NCBI GenBank assembly: GCA_011033025.1
Contig: WFMF01000134.1
Location: 186,001 to 250,000, forward strand
Source: Beroe forskalii
Taxonomy: Eukaryota; Ctenophora; Nuda; Beroida; Beroidae
Direction: 5' to 3'
DNA length: 64,000 nucleotides
Shown: piece after piece, positions 52,145 through 64,000 of the stretch
How positions within the stretch are numbered: position 1 is the first letter of the stretch
Layout of the letters: every line of letters begins with the position of its first letter
Program-made: the position numbers and the translations under genes
The notes under the pieces: generated by a model
The model's input: only the letters and a program-made list of their open reading frames with translations
The model's database searches: none
Told to the model about the DNA's origin: nothing

Positions 52145-54138
52145 GTGTTTCAAAGCATAAAGGTAACACTTTGAAAAAGTCTAGAGCTGAGCATAAATGA
52201 GAAGTCACTCAGCGCAGAACGAAACAACCGCCATCCACCTGTGACACCTGGCCACAATGACCACAAGAAGATTGACAGATGTCATACTCTTTTGAGATAA
52301 GTTATGCTGTACGTTATGAGTCAAACTTGCCACAAAACTGTAAAAAATTGCAGACTTTACAGACCTTTTAGTGCAGCTGAGCAACTACTTACGATTACTT
52401 ATAGCATTAAACTCAGGATAATTTCAATTTTACATCCCTGCGACTTTTGGTAAAGCCCAAATTTAACAAGGACAAACACCAGATTAATGATGAGTTGGAA
52501 GCAGTTCAGCAAGGATGCAGTAAAACGAATATAAATTTACCGCAGTTAATTGCCATTATCTTGCTTCCCCTGTGCCTTCCACTTGACATGGTTTCATGTC
52601 GTCATTAATGAGTACAAAGTAGACATGCACTAACGAGACAAGTCGATTATGACAAAACGGAAACAGCCATATAACTCTGTAGCAGGGTCGATTTCGTCAT
52701 CTAGATCTTTTAATTACAAACGAAAATTTTTCAACAATCTCGGGCTAAATAGTAATTATAGTTTGTAATGATGTGTTGTTAACTTGATGGTTAAACATTC
52801 GAAATCAAACAAAAATTCAGCTATCTGAGCAAGTTTCCGCCTACTAAACATTTATTTTTCCAAAGACACCGCAAACCCAAGGAAGCCCAACGCACCTGCT
52901 GTAAAAACGGCTGTAAAATTACAGCAATTCATTTCACGGGGGCAAGTGCGTTACGCTAAATTTAGGGCTGAAATGAAAGTGAAGCACAGATATAAACTGG
53001 CACACTGCCATCCCACACTAACATACGGCATAGAGCAGTGAAAATACCGTTTAAGTAAATAGTTTATTGCCTGCTTCCTCAACAATACGGTGTGTCCTGC
53101 TGCCCATTTTATGCAGCAGCGTAAACTTCGGACTTGCAAATTGTCATTCTTTCGTGATACTGCATTTTTCAGGGATTGTTTCAGCGTTTGATTATATCAT
53201 AAACTCTTTCGAGGGTTCTTTTATGAGGTATGATATCATTTCTCCTTTTGAATATTATTACCGTCTGACATATATCGAAATAGCAATCTATTGTTTTGGT
53301 TTCCGGGGTGCAAGATATATCCGAAGTTTTTCCCTTGTGTTTTTCGCGAATAAGATCCAATACACACATTCCACATAGCTTTTTAAACGTACATCATATT
53401 ATAGAGCTTTACACCTACCATGCCATGCTAATTATCGGGAATTAAGTAAGACTATTCTCTACAAAATAGCTCACTACACATACTTTAATAAAGGGTTAAG
53501 AGAGAGTGAGGTGATAAAATGCCAGTAATGCGCGATGTTTTTACCCTGTAAACAATGACGACAGTATGGTTAGGCGTGTGTGTTTGTTTGTTTGTTTGAG
53601 CATGTATTCTGTATGTATGTTTGAATGTATGTATGGGGGTGTATGCTGTATGTTTGTATGTGTGTAAGAGTGTGTTATAGAGGCTTACACACACCTGTTA
53701 GGTTTATAAGATCTGTGTGACCCAGTGTGTGAGTGTGATTTGGGCTAATCGTTATAACCACCTCGTTTCTTTTCTGTGGTTTTAAGTTACCCAGGTGTCT
53801 TGCTTCCATAGCACCAGTGTGTGTTTGGGTAGCTAGCAACATATATCATGAAACTTGTAACGAATAAAGAATATGTGTGTGTTGCCCATGATTACATACC
53901 CACTCTGTGTTTACAGCATACCAGATGGCACAAAAAACACTCGACATGTGGGAAGTTCTATCACCGATATGTACATTTTCGTGTTTTTAGTTCTCCAAAA
54001 TTCCACAAAAACAGAATAAATACGTACGTGCGCGCGCATCATAGCACTATTCTCAAGCCTTGCGCGTTACGTAAAAACGGCGTAAAATAACGAGCGCATG
54101 ACAAAATATTAGAAACTTTCAAACGGAAACGTCGTAAT
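52145..54138. other. Intergenic stretch with a GTTT/GTAT simple repeat
   Basis: No gene is recognised. A TTTG- and GTAT-rich simple repeat lies at about 53570-53670. Short frames at 53067-53378 and 53848-54090 carry no motif. It ends with the GTAAT target duplication of the next long-TIR element. Confidence 0.4.
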
Positions 54139-56391
54139 CAACCCCGGAACGCGAGGTAGCGCTGCTGCTAGTTTGCGCAACAATATTGCCCGATTTTATA
54201 GGCTTAACTTCAGTTAGAGTAATTTTGAGGGTGGCCATTCGATAGAGCACAGCATAGGGAGTTCAGTGGTGAAGAGATCATTTGAATACGCCTTTCATGT
54301 CAGAAGTTATGATCAATAACACCTCGCGGCAGAAAACGAGGTTTTCCAGTAGTGGCGTGTTCAACGATTCATTGTGAAGCTCAGGAACATGATATCGAAA
54401 ATCTATGATCAACTAACAATGTAGAATTTTATCCTCTATCGATTCTCGAAGGTCCCAAGTCTCTATCTTCAAAAAATGTGGATTTCTATAAAAGAAACCA
54501 TGAGATGGTGTAAAAAAGTACATTACTGTCTACGAATGAGGTACCGCTGCTCTGTAGGTACCGCTGCTCCATTGCGCGCGTGATTCAACAGCGCAAATCA
54601 AGTTCCCAGTTTATTTCTGTATACTTGATCGTGCATGTGTCCGGCCCGTCACCGATTTTGCATGGTTTCTCGCTATTCCTCTCCGGTTTAAGGAGGCCTG
54701 TTAGCCAGTTTAAATGAGAAAAATTTGGGTACGAAATTTGGGGATTTTTTACAAATATCCCCATATTTTCATTCCGCACGAAGCTTTAAAATGACGTCAT
54801 CATCATACGTTAACATGCGTAATATTCCCAAAGACCCACCCCATTGCAGGGCTTCGCCATACCAGGCTACACCGAACCTTGGGCTTCACCAATGCCTTGG
54901 AATAACCCCGATACAGGGGCTCACCCTCACCAGACTCACCCTTACCTTGGGCTTCACCATACCACGCTCCACCGAACCTCGGGCTTCACTGATGTTGTGG
55001 GCTTACCAGACTCACCCTTATGGCATCACCCATACCAGGCTCCCCCTTACCTTGGGCTTCACCGTACCTGGCTCCACCTTATCCTGGGCTTCACCATAGC
55101 TTGGGCTTCCTCACACTAACATTAGCTCCCCGTACTCCCGTAGTACTAACGTGGGCTCCCCGTATTAATTTAGGCTCCCCCAGTCCCCCACACTATTTGA
55201 GATCTCCATACAATTACAAACTCGGCCCCATACAAACTCGGGGCCCTATACAAACTCGCGCTCCACCACATTCAAAACATGGAAGCATAAGTGGAAACAC
55301 TATTCCAAATCATAACCAATTAACCATAACCCTTACCATCGACCAAAACCTAACTGTTTATGGTTAGGATAAGGTTTAGCCACGAATGTTAGGGTTACAG
55401 TTGGGATGTAAGACAGAAATAGCGCTTCCACTTCTGTTACCACTTTTTGAAAATCGGTGTTCTTCCAATTTGCCCAATTTAGCATTAAATTATTTCCAGT
55501 GTATGAAGTATTGGCTCGGGTGAGTGTTGCCGGTGTAGAAGTACTTTAAGCCCGCCGTTGTTATTGTTCATTGCTACAATGCGATGCCCGTCTCAAGGCG
55601 TGGAAGCCAATGTCTGATTCAATAAACTAAAGCCTTTCATTGCGTATAAGGGAATCAATATGGAGGAATTATTAATATGGGGGATTGGGGAGCCCAATAT
55701 GGGGGATTGGGGAGTCCAATTTATAGTATTGGGGGTCCGAAGTTTGCATGGGGAGTCCAAATTAGTATGGGGGAGCCCAAATTAGTATGGGTGAGCCTAA
55801 ATTAATACGGCTAAGCTCAAGTCGTAATGGGGGATTGGGCAGTGAAAGTTAGTATTGAGGACTGGGAGCCCGAGTTTGTATGGGGAGCCTGAGTTTGTTT
55901 TGTCTCATTTTTATCAAAATGAACAAAATTTTCATATCATCGTGGGGAGCCTGTGTCGAATTTATATGGGCGAGCCCGAATTTATATGGGAGATTGGGGG
56001 AGCCCAAGTTAATATGGGGGAGTACGAGTTAATACGGGGGAGCCAAATACATGGATTATATATAGCTGGAGCCGCGTATGGTGAACTGTGAAGCCCGGCA
56101 ATGAGGTGAGTCTAGTTTGGGCTAGTACCGTGTATAGTGTATAATAGACGTGAGCCCCAGAAAATCAGGCAATACCAAGATTCAGGGAAGCACTGTTTTG
56201 GGAAGCTTTGGTAAGAGGTAATCCCATGTGTAAGGGAAGCTTTGGTAATGGTATGATATGGGTGTCGCTGTTAAGATCATATACGTGTTATTAGTCGATG
56301 TTATACTTGGGTCATAATGTCTCCCCCTATTCCCAGCCTTCCATACTCGCTAACCGCATTGAATTTGAATGCCGGTAAATCCCGTATTGTA

Positions 56392-57669
56392 CAGGGTGCG
56401 CCAAAAGTCTTGACCCCTTTCACTTTTTTGATCATTCGAAAAATATAGCAGATATTTCGATTCTGTAAAAAGTTTCTTTAAATATAACCAAAGAATGGCG
56501 CATTCTGAGATTTCCCATAGCAACCGACCTAAAAATTGAAGATTTTTGGCGTTTTGACATATAAATCTGGAGTTATCAAAACAGAAAAGTTTCAGTGATC
56601 ATAACCAGTCAATACTGAATCCTGCGATTTTCAGGTTGCTGTGACTTTCATAGCGACCACACGAGTTTCCATAGCAACCAGACTCAAAATGGAAGAATCT
56701 GGGCTTCTTTAAAAAATAAAACTCGCTAATTGCCATTTATTTCAATTTTATTGCTGGTAGAAAGCGTAATAAACACTACAAAATGTTCAATTACAGTGAA
56801 TCTACCTTGTCGGACATAATTATCACGGACATTAAATTCACGCTGAGCACATCAGCGTGAATATTAATGTCCATGAAAAATTTGTCCGTGATACTTATGT
56901 CCGTGATTTTCAGGTCCGTGAAAATTAAGTCCGGTATTTCCTCTTAAAATTTCTAGGGTAGAGACGCGAAATTTCTGACTGTATCTCTTTAAACGCAACG
57001 ATAAAATTTTTAAGGAAATTATACTTCTTTTTTAAGCTCAAAACCTGCAATATGGAAATTTATCATATTAATCAAAGAAATATATTAGAAAAATCTTGAA
57101 ATTCAAATCGTGGAAAAATGGAAAAAATCGAACCGAAAATTTCGAGATTTTCTTGAAATTTGAAGTGGCAGGATCGAGCGTGAATATAAATGTCCGTGAA
57201 ATTTTAGGTCCGTGAAACTTAAGTCCGTGATAATTATGTCCGATAAGGTAGAATAGGGGTTCAATGCATGTTCAAAGTAGTCTCCTTGGGTGGAATATGG
57301 GGCTAATGTAAGCCCGGTTGCTATGGAAACTCGTGTGGTTGCTATGAAAGTCACAGCAACCTGAAAATCTCTGAATTCAGCGTTGACTGAAACTTTTACC
57401 TTTCACAGAATCGAAATATCTATTTTTTATCATGACCAATCAAAACATTAAATTTGGTCTTGATCTATATGTCAAAAATGCCAAAAATCTTCGATCTTTA
57501 GGTCGGTTGCTATGGGAACTCGTGTGGTTGCTATGGACGTCACAGCAACCTAAAAGAATCCGCCATTCTTTGGTTATATTTAAAGAAACTTTTTACAGAA
57601 TCGAAATATCTGCTGTACTTTTCAAATAATCAAAAAAGTAAAAGGGGACAAGACTTTTGGCGCACCCTG
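56392..57669. mobile_element. Tc1/mariner-type miniature element, copy 2
   Basis: CAGGGTGCGCCAAAAGTCTT at the left and its mirror at the right, TA on both sides (56390-56391 and 57670-57671). It sits at the same position inside the long-TIR element as in copy 1. Confidence 0.85.
56805..57248. mobile_element. Innermost TA-flanked element, copy 2
   Basis: CCTTGTCGGACATAATTATC at 56805 and its mirror ending 57248, TA on both sides (56803-56804 and 57249-57250). Same position inside the CAGGGTG element as in copy 1. Confidence 0.85.
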
Positions 57670-58593
57670 TAGTCAGAACTGTATTATCTTAGCCTTGGTA
57701 TTCTCGATATCCATAATCATGTAGTTGTACCCCTACACTCGTGCCCAATTATAAAACACACAAAAAGATGCGAATCCTATACACACAATGACACAGCGCC
57801 CATAAACACATTTAAAGCATTTCTAGATTGTAATCAAAATATTGAATGAATACTCAAGCTTCAGCCTTCTTCATTTACTATAGTTAGTCACTATAGTTTA
57901 GTCAAAATGTTATTTTGCAGCTGTACCAAAATAGTACATCAGTTAAATGTCTATACTACACAGGGATTACTGAACTAGTACACAGCATGATTTAATCAAA
58001 AATGTCACGTGTAAAAGTTGAAAGGAAGGCTAAAGCCATACAAAATAGGTAACGGCCCAAACACACGCACGAGCAAGTACACAGAAATAAACTATGAACC
58101 CGATTTGCGCTGTCGAATCACGCGCGCAAAGGAGCAGCGGCACCCACAGAGCAGCGGCACCTCAATCGCAGACAGTAATGTACTCTTTTACACCATCTCA
58201 TGGTTTCTTTTTATAGAAATCCACATTTTTGAAGATAGAGACTTGGGACCTTCGAGAATCGATAGAGGATAAAATTCTACATTGTTAGTTGATCATAGAT
58301 TTTCGATATTATGTTCCTGAGCTTCACAATGAACCGTTGAACACGCCACTACTGCAAAACCTCGTTTTCTGCCGCGAGGTGTTATTGATCATAACTTCTG
58401 ACATGAAAGGCGTATTCAAATGATCTCTTCACCACTGAACTCCCTATGCTGTGCTCTATCGAATGGCCACCCTCAAAATTACTCTATCTGAAGTTTAGCC
58501 TATGAAATCGGGCAATATTGTTGCAGAATTGCTACGTTTCGCAAAACTGCGCACAAACTACTAGCAGCAGCGCTACCTCGCGTTCCGGGGTTG

Positions 58594-61500
58594 GTAATGT
58601 AACCCGATCTAAAGAATTGGTTTCACCACTCAAAACCATTCTGACACATTCACACAACACCGCAATCCCGCACAATAAAATGTCAAAAGACCTGTAACCC
58701 GCCTTCTTTTTGAGAGAGATAACAGATCTTCTGTCCTCATACAGTCGACTAATGTGTTGCGTAACAACTAAAATGTAACAGCAGCGCCGGCAAAAATCTT
58801 ATCCTACCGTTACTACTGGAAACACTTTGTCATCATCGATTTTATACATGTACACACCGTAAGTACACACACATACAGACACAATTACACCTGTGACTGT
58901 GTGTCATATGGTCTGTATATGTGTCACGTGATGTAGCCAGTACCAAGCTATGTCAAATTATACTCCAAATATTATTATAGTAAGTGGTTATGGTTATGCC
59001 ATTCTCTTCTAGTGGAGGGAGGAGTATGTGACATATGTTAATCAAGTCTAATTGGATGAGGCGCGCCTGTATAGGTGTGTACTGTGTAATGTGTATAGGG
59101 GCATGTATCTATGTATGTATAGGGGCATGTTCATTGAGTATGTATGTATGAGTAGGAGCATGTATATGGTGTATGTATGTATGTATGTAGGTTTATAGGT
59201 GACTAAGTAAGACTAGGTAAGAGTATACAATTAACATACACGCTATTGTATGTCAGCTATGTGTAGATGGTGCCAGACGTCGAATTAGCAAAGAAAAAGG
59301 TAATTAACAGAACAAAGAGAGAATGTTTACCAATGATGATGACACTACAGGCAAGGGATGACAGTATACCAAACTGTCGCTATGTCTACGTCTATAAGTC
59401 TATACTCACTATCAAAATGCTACAATAAAAAGTCAGGATGACAGCATACCAAACTGTCGCTATGTCTATACTAACTATCAAAATGCTACATCTGATAAAA
59501 CACTTCGCCTGCAGCAGCCATATAGAAATTCCCGAATGTTCCTTCTCTTATACCTTAGTGTGTTTGGAATTTCTTATAATTACTCGAGCTACAACGAGAT
59601 GCCGTCATGAAATTAATAACTGAGCTGAGCTGATTTTAATTCATTGTAAGCCGACTTCATTTCAAAGCTGACCACTTTGACAGTTAATTAAAAATTTAGT
59701 GTTAATATTTGTCGGCATTTATAATCTAATCAGAAATTCATCGTGAAGTCCAGCATTTCATTAGTTACGTTGTTGAGTGACTGTTATGAACTTATCTATC
59801 GGTACCATAGAGTCAGTAATTGCTTAATTGGCTGTTAAATGTCATTATTTCATTATTTAGCTTATAATTGGCTGTTTACTAAATATGTCATTATTCTTTG
59901 TTGAGAGATACTCAGAAATTGGCAACAACGCAGTGCGTGAAATAGTGAAATAAGAGGCCACACGTCACATTCCAATAATTTATCACCAAACTGAATTCCG
60001 AATAATGCGCATACATATATTCTGCGAATTAGAATAAATGGGACCTACAGCCTTAAAATCACGCCGGTAACTTATTAAAAGCCTTGGAGAATTCTTCAAA
60101 ACATTTAAACTGGCACACCATGTAATTTGATACGTGCATGTGCGTTACATCTGAATACACACATTGCAAACTTGTTAATTTTAAAACTTTTTGTTCTAAC
60201 AACAGCGGGGAAATTTTGGCCCAAAAAAATTTAAAAAAAAAAACACAAAAGTTTCTTTTTTAAAATTCTTGGGGTACTGAACAAAAAAACTAAATTTGGT
60301 TTTCATTTAGTTCTTTTAACGTATGAGGTATATTTGGATTTGGGCCAGATTAACTAATTATTAGATGCTGCTGGTTTTAGGAACTTTTGGATGGTTTAAA
60401 TTTACAACTGTAGCGAAGGAAATTTTCCAAAGTGCAAGTTACTGCTGCTGTGCAGTTCAAACTGGTGAAACATTACATCACAAACACACTAACACAATAC
60501 CGTTGCGTTTATCAACACTCGGCTTCTCCTCAAGCGGTTCGTACTCTTATGACTCTATTTAGCACTCGGCTTCTCCTCGTACAATTATAGCAATTATAAC
60601 AGTACCGCTATATGATGTTAGATCAGCGTATCTCCATAGGTTTTTCTGTAGACAATACTTAACGTGAAGTTTACTTAACTCTCTCGTGCTTATTTACGTA
60701 AATAACTAGCTGACATCAATTGCTGATGATATCGCCCACAGCTTTCATTAGAAACTAACGTGGTTTTTACGTTTTATTTGTAATACTTCATGTTTTGTTC
60801 GGGCTGAGTTGTTATGAAATCGGAACTAGATCTAATAATTAGTCTAGTAAGGTTTATAGAGTACAATAGATCTTTAATCAAGATATGGATGATGAATAGT
60901 CATATTCATGGACTTTCATGCAAAGATATAAATATCTATTTCTTGATATTCATTAACAAGGGATCGTTCAAATATTACGTAATCAATGTTTGTCCGAATT
61001 TAACCCCCCTCTCCCCTTCGTAATCAAGTTCACAGTAGTTTTATTTGTTACAATAACATGTAACGTAATCATTCGGAACCCTAGGTGATTACGAAATAAT
61101 ATATTATGAACAATCCCTTATGATTTTAAGCTGCGAACAAGTTTCAGACTCCTCAACTTTTAAACTATATTTGTGTTAATTTATGTTAATTTATTACTAT
61201 GGTTAAATGATGTTGAATATTTTTCAATATCTACGAATATTTCAAAATGTTTGTAAAATTTGTTATTTCACAGCTTGGTTAAATTAATGATAAAATAAAT
61301 ATGTTTAAAAAGTTTCGTTTATGAAGGTTCTATAATAATACCTAAATTAAATACTTAAATATAACGTAGCCAACGTTTATAATTTTTCAACTGAATGTAT
61401 ATTACTGAAGTACCATTGACCTCAAAAATATTATGTTTACTACACGAAAAGTGTTTGACAAACCGAAGTGCATTATATCAGATAATATTTTATTGGTATA

Positions 61501-62599
61501 CGTCGCACTATTACACATTTTTCACACGCAATACAACTAAACTTATGAATCTATAGGTTTTTTTGAATATAGTGTAATAAAAGGTCTCTATCATGAATGA
61601 AATAGACCTTTTATTGCACTATATTCAAGAGACTAAATTTCTGCTTTAGGTTAGCCTGTCAAAATTAATATTGAAACTTTGAAACTCAACGCAAAATTAT
61701 CGACGAAATTCCTCATTTGCTGATCGTAAAGATGTACGGTTAATTTCACAATACCTTATGAAGTTATGAGGGATATTTATTTCTTTATTTTTTGCAAAGG
61801 GCGAAATTTTGTGCTCTTTCGAGAGAAAAACATACTTTCTAACTAATCTTCCCCGAAGAAATCACGTTCCTCGATACTATTAATACTGGGTGCGAAATTT
61901 AGGAACTGTGGAGAAAATCTTCCCTTTTTCGTCTCCTACACCGCTTTTTAATATGTATATATCCCTCGTAATGATGCTACAATAGTAAATGATATAACTA
62001 GAAGGTTATTTGTTAAATGTTTAATATAATTGATGTAATATAAAATTTAATTTCTAATAAAGGATCTAGTTTTTGTTTTCGTTAATGCTTGTGTCGGAAG
62101 CTTTGGAAATCATTGTACCCATTATAAGTTTGAAAACCATTTTAGGCATTTTCACCAAACGGGATCAATTCAAATCCATCACCGACTTGGTGGATGGACA
62201 TTAAGGGATGTGTTAGCAAAATTGCAAGTAGCTGAATAATGAATATGCCTATACCGCAATCGCCAATGAAAATTGGTCACTAACTGCTGACTGATTTCGA
62301 TTAAATCAGCTTAGATGACTTAATGGTCCCTTATGCAAACTGGAAATAAATTTAGGTCACTTTTCAGTATTGACAATCATTAATAATTGTGTTGGCGATG
62401 AGAAAGATTGAGAGGTGAAACAAGCAGAACCAACTTTGAGTAAGGCTAGCGATTTTTGTACTATTTTGTAGCGCGCGAAGAAACTTTTCTTGTACAACGT
62501 GCTTAATCGTAGACGTAATATTCGTGCGCGCGATCGAGCACAGCGCGCACTTATTTTCTAGTGCGCGCGGCCTGTGTCCTCTTTTGCATTGCCCATATT
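58594..62599. other. Intergenic stretch, simple repeats and one hairpin
   Basis: No gene is recognised. Contains a GTAT-rich microsatellite (about 59095-59200), a duplicated phrase with CATACCAAACTGTCGCTATG near 59362 and 59444, an A-run-rich patch at about 60225-60290, a duplicated CACTCGGCTTCTCCTC near 60518 and 60564, and the hairpin at 61563-61628. GCGCGC-rich sequence occurs near 62520-62570. Confidence 0.45.
61563..61628. ncRNA. 66-base hairpin, possible small-RNA precursor or tiny mobile-element relic
   Basis: 25-base arms (61563-61587 and 61604-61628) are complementary except for one position that would be a G-U pair in RNA, around a 16-base loop. The size fits a microRNA-type precursor, but the near-perfect stem also fits a small inverted-repeat relic. 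No expression evidence. Confidence 0.3.
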
Positions 62600-64000
62600 C
62601 AACCCCGGAACGCGAGGTAGCGCTGCTGCTAGTAGTTTGTGCGCAGTTTTGCGAAACGTAGCAATTCTGCAACAATATTGCCCAATTTCATAGGCTAAAC
62701 TTCAGATAGAGTCATTTTGAAGGTGGCCATTCGATAGAGCACAGCATAGGGAGTTCAGTGGTGAAGAGATCATTTGAATACGCCTTTCATGTCAGAAGTT
62801 ATGATCAATAACACCTCGCGGCAGAAAACGAGGTTTTTTTGCAGTAGTGGCGTGTTCAACGGTTCATTGTAGGCTCAGGAACATAATATCGAAAATCTAT
62901 GATCAACTAACAATGTAGAATTTTATCCTCTATCGATTCTCGAAGGTCCCAAGTCTCTATCTTCAAAAATGTAGATTTCTATAAAAAGAAACCATGAGAT
63001 GGTAAAAAAAGTACATTACTGTCTACGAATGAGGTACCGCTGCTCTGTAGGTACCGCTGCTCCATTGCGCGCGTGATTCGACAGCGCAAATCAAGTTCAT
63101 AGGTTATTTCTGTGTACTTGCTCGTGCGTGTGTTTGGGCCGTTACCTATTTTGTATAGCTTTAGCCTTCCTTTCAACTTTTACACGTGACATTTTGATTA
63201 AATCATGCTGTGTACTAGTTCAGTAATCCCTGTATAGTATAGACATTTAACTGATGTACTATTTTGGTACAGCTGCAAAATAACATTTTGACTAAACTAT
63301 AGTGACTAACTATAGTAAATGAAGAAGGCTGAAGCTTGAGTATTCATTCAATATTTTGATTACAATCTAGAAATGCTTTAAATGTGTTTATGGGCGCTGT
63401 GTCATTGTGTATATAGGATTCGCATCTTTTGTGTGTTTTATAATTGGGCTTTTGAGTGTAGGGGTACAACTACATGATTATGGATATCGAGAATACCTAG
63501 GCTAAGATAATACAGTTCTGACTACAGGGTGCGCCAAAAGTCTTGTCCCCTTTTACTTTTTTGATTATTTGAAAAATACAGCAGATATTTCGATTCTGTA
63601 AAAAGTTTCTTTAAATATAACCAAAGAATGGCGGATTCTGAGATTTTTAGGTTGCTGTGACGTCCATAGCAACCACACGAGTTCCCATAGCAACCGACCT
63701 AAAGATCGAAGATTTCTGGCATTTTTGACATATAGATCAAGACCAAATTTAATGTTTTGATTGGTCATGATAAAAATAGACATTTCGATTCTGTGAAAGC
63801 TGAAAGTTTCAGTCAACGCTGAATTCAGAGATTTTCAGGTTGCTATGACTTTCATAGAAACCACACGGGTTTCCATAGCAACCGGGCTTACATTAGCCCC
63901 AAATTCCACCCAAGGAGACTACTTTGAACATGCATTGAACCCCTATTGAGCTACCTTATCGGACATAATTATCACGGACTCAAGTTTCACGGACCTAAAA
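62600..64000 (-). mobile_element. Long-TIR element, copy 3, inverted and cut by the window end
   Basis: Begins CAACCCCGGAACGCGAGG at 62600; the likely target duplication is ATATT (62595-62599). The sequence inside the inverted repeat matches the right-hand interior of copies 1 and 2 reverse-complemented, so the orientation is opposite. The nested CAGGGTG element begins at 63525 (TA at 63523-63524) and the innermost element at 63954 (TA at 63952-63953). Confidence 0.88.

Larger units (their letters stand above)
54139..58593 (+). mobile_element. Long-TIR element with 5-bp target duplication, copy 2
   Basis: Same family and orientation as 42815-47356. The outer ends are CAACCCCGGAACGCGAGG and its complement, the inverted repeats about 530-560 bases, and the direct flank GTAAT (54134-54138 and 58594-58598). 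The left TIR has lost a few bases near 54170. The interior matches copy 1, including the palindromic core (about 54830-56112) and both nested TA-flanked elements. A small insertion or replacement near 55895-55950 (TTTTGTCTCATTTTTATC..) is specific to this copy. No transposase is visible. Confidence 0.88.

Overview
The window is a repeat-dominated, AT-rich stretch of a eukaryotic, very probably invertebrate animal, genome. I see no convincing host protein-coding gene, rRNA, tRNA or CRISPR array. Apart from the retroelement proteins, the open frames are short, and many come from tandem repeats that happen to lack stop codons. Host identity is inference: it rests on an errantivirus-like element with an envelope gene, TA-target (Tc1/mariner-type) miniature elements and foldback DNA.

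Layout. 1-7.0 kb: a 13-bp satellite (1183-2078), one copy of a dispersed repeat ('family A') and otherwise featureless DNA. 7.0-11.6 kb: a foldback-type structure (7491-11363) whose arms are built from a 10-bp GAAACAAGC-type repeat. 12.7-25.6 kb, minus strand: the only gene-rich part, a Ty3/gypsy-class retroelement with gag, pol, a retroviral-type env and an extra downstream ORF of unknown function, ending in a long 3' UTR, polypurine tract and LTR. A second LTR plus partial 3' UTR abuts it. 25.5-42.8 kb: family A copy 2, two nested TA-flanked inverted-repeat elements, two copies of a roughly 1.2-kb repeat ending in a hairpin cassette, a 2.3-kb inverted-repeat element filled with GGTACC-centred repeats, a 29-bp minisatellite and a large inverted repeat. 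42.8-64 kb: three copies of a roughly 4.5-kb element with about 0.55-kb terminal inverted repeats and 5-bp target duplications. Each carries the same miniature elements nested inside it. Between copies lie a cluster of CRE (TGACGTCA) sites, a decayed gag fragment and simple repeats.

How the retroelement genes fit together. Gag ends in a zinc knuckle. A canonical TTTAAAC slippery heptamer in the correct phase lies just before its stop and points to -1 frameshifting into Pol (protease, RT, RNase H, integrase). Env has a signal peptide, a furin-like site, a hydrophobic fusion-peptide-like stretch and a C-terminal membrane anchor. It is broken into two overlapping frames, and the integrase tail is broken too. 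Good GT..AG signals could splice the env tail, in frame, to the 462-codon extra ORF; that ORF has no ATG at its 5' end. The most interesting candidates are this env-to-extra-ORF arrangement, the 5-bp-TSD long-inverted-repeat family and the hairpin cassettes with co-varying stems. All comparisons were made by eye, so copy boundaries and identities are approximate.
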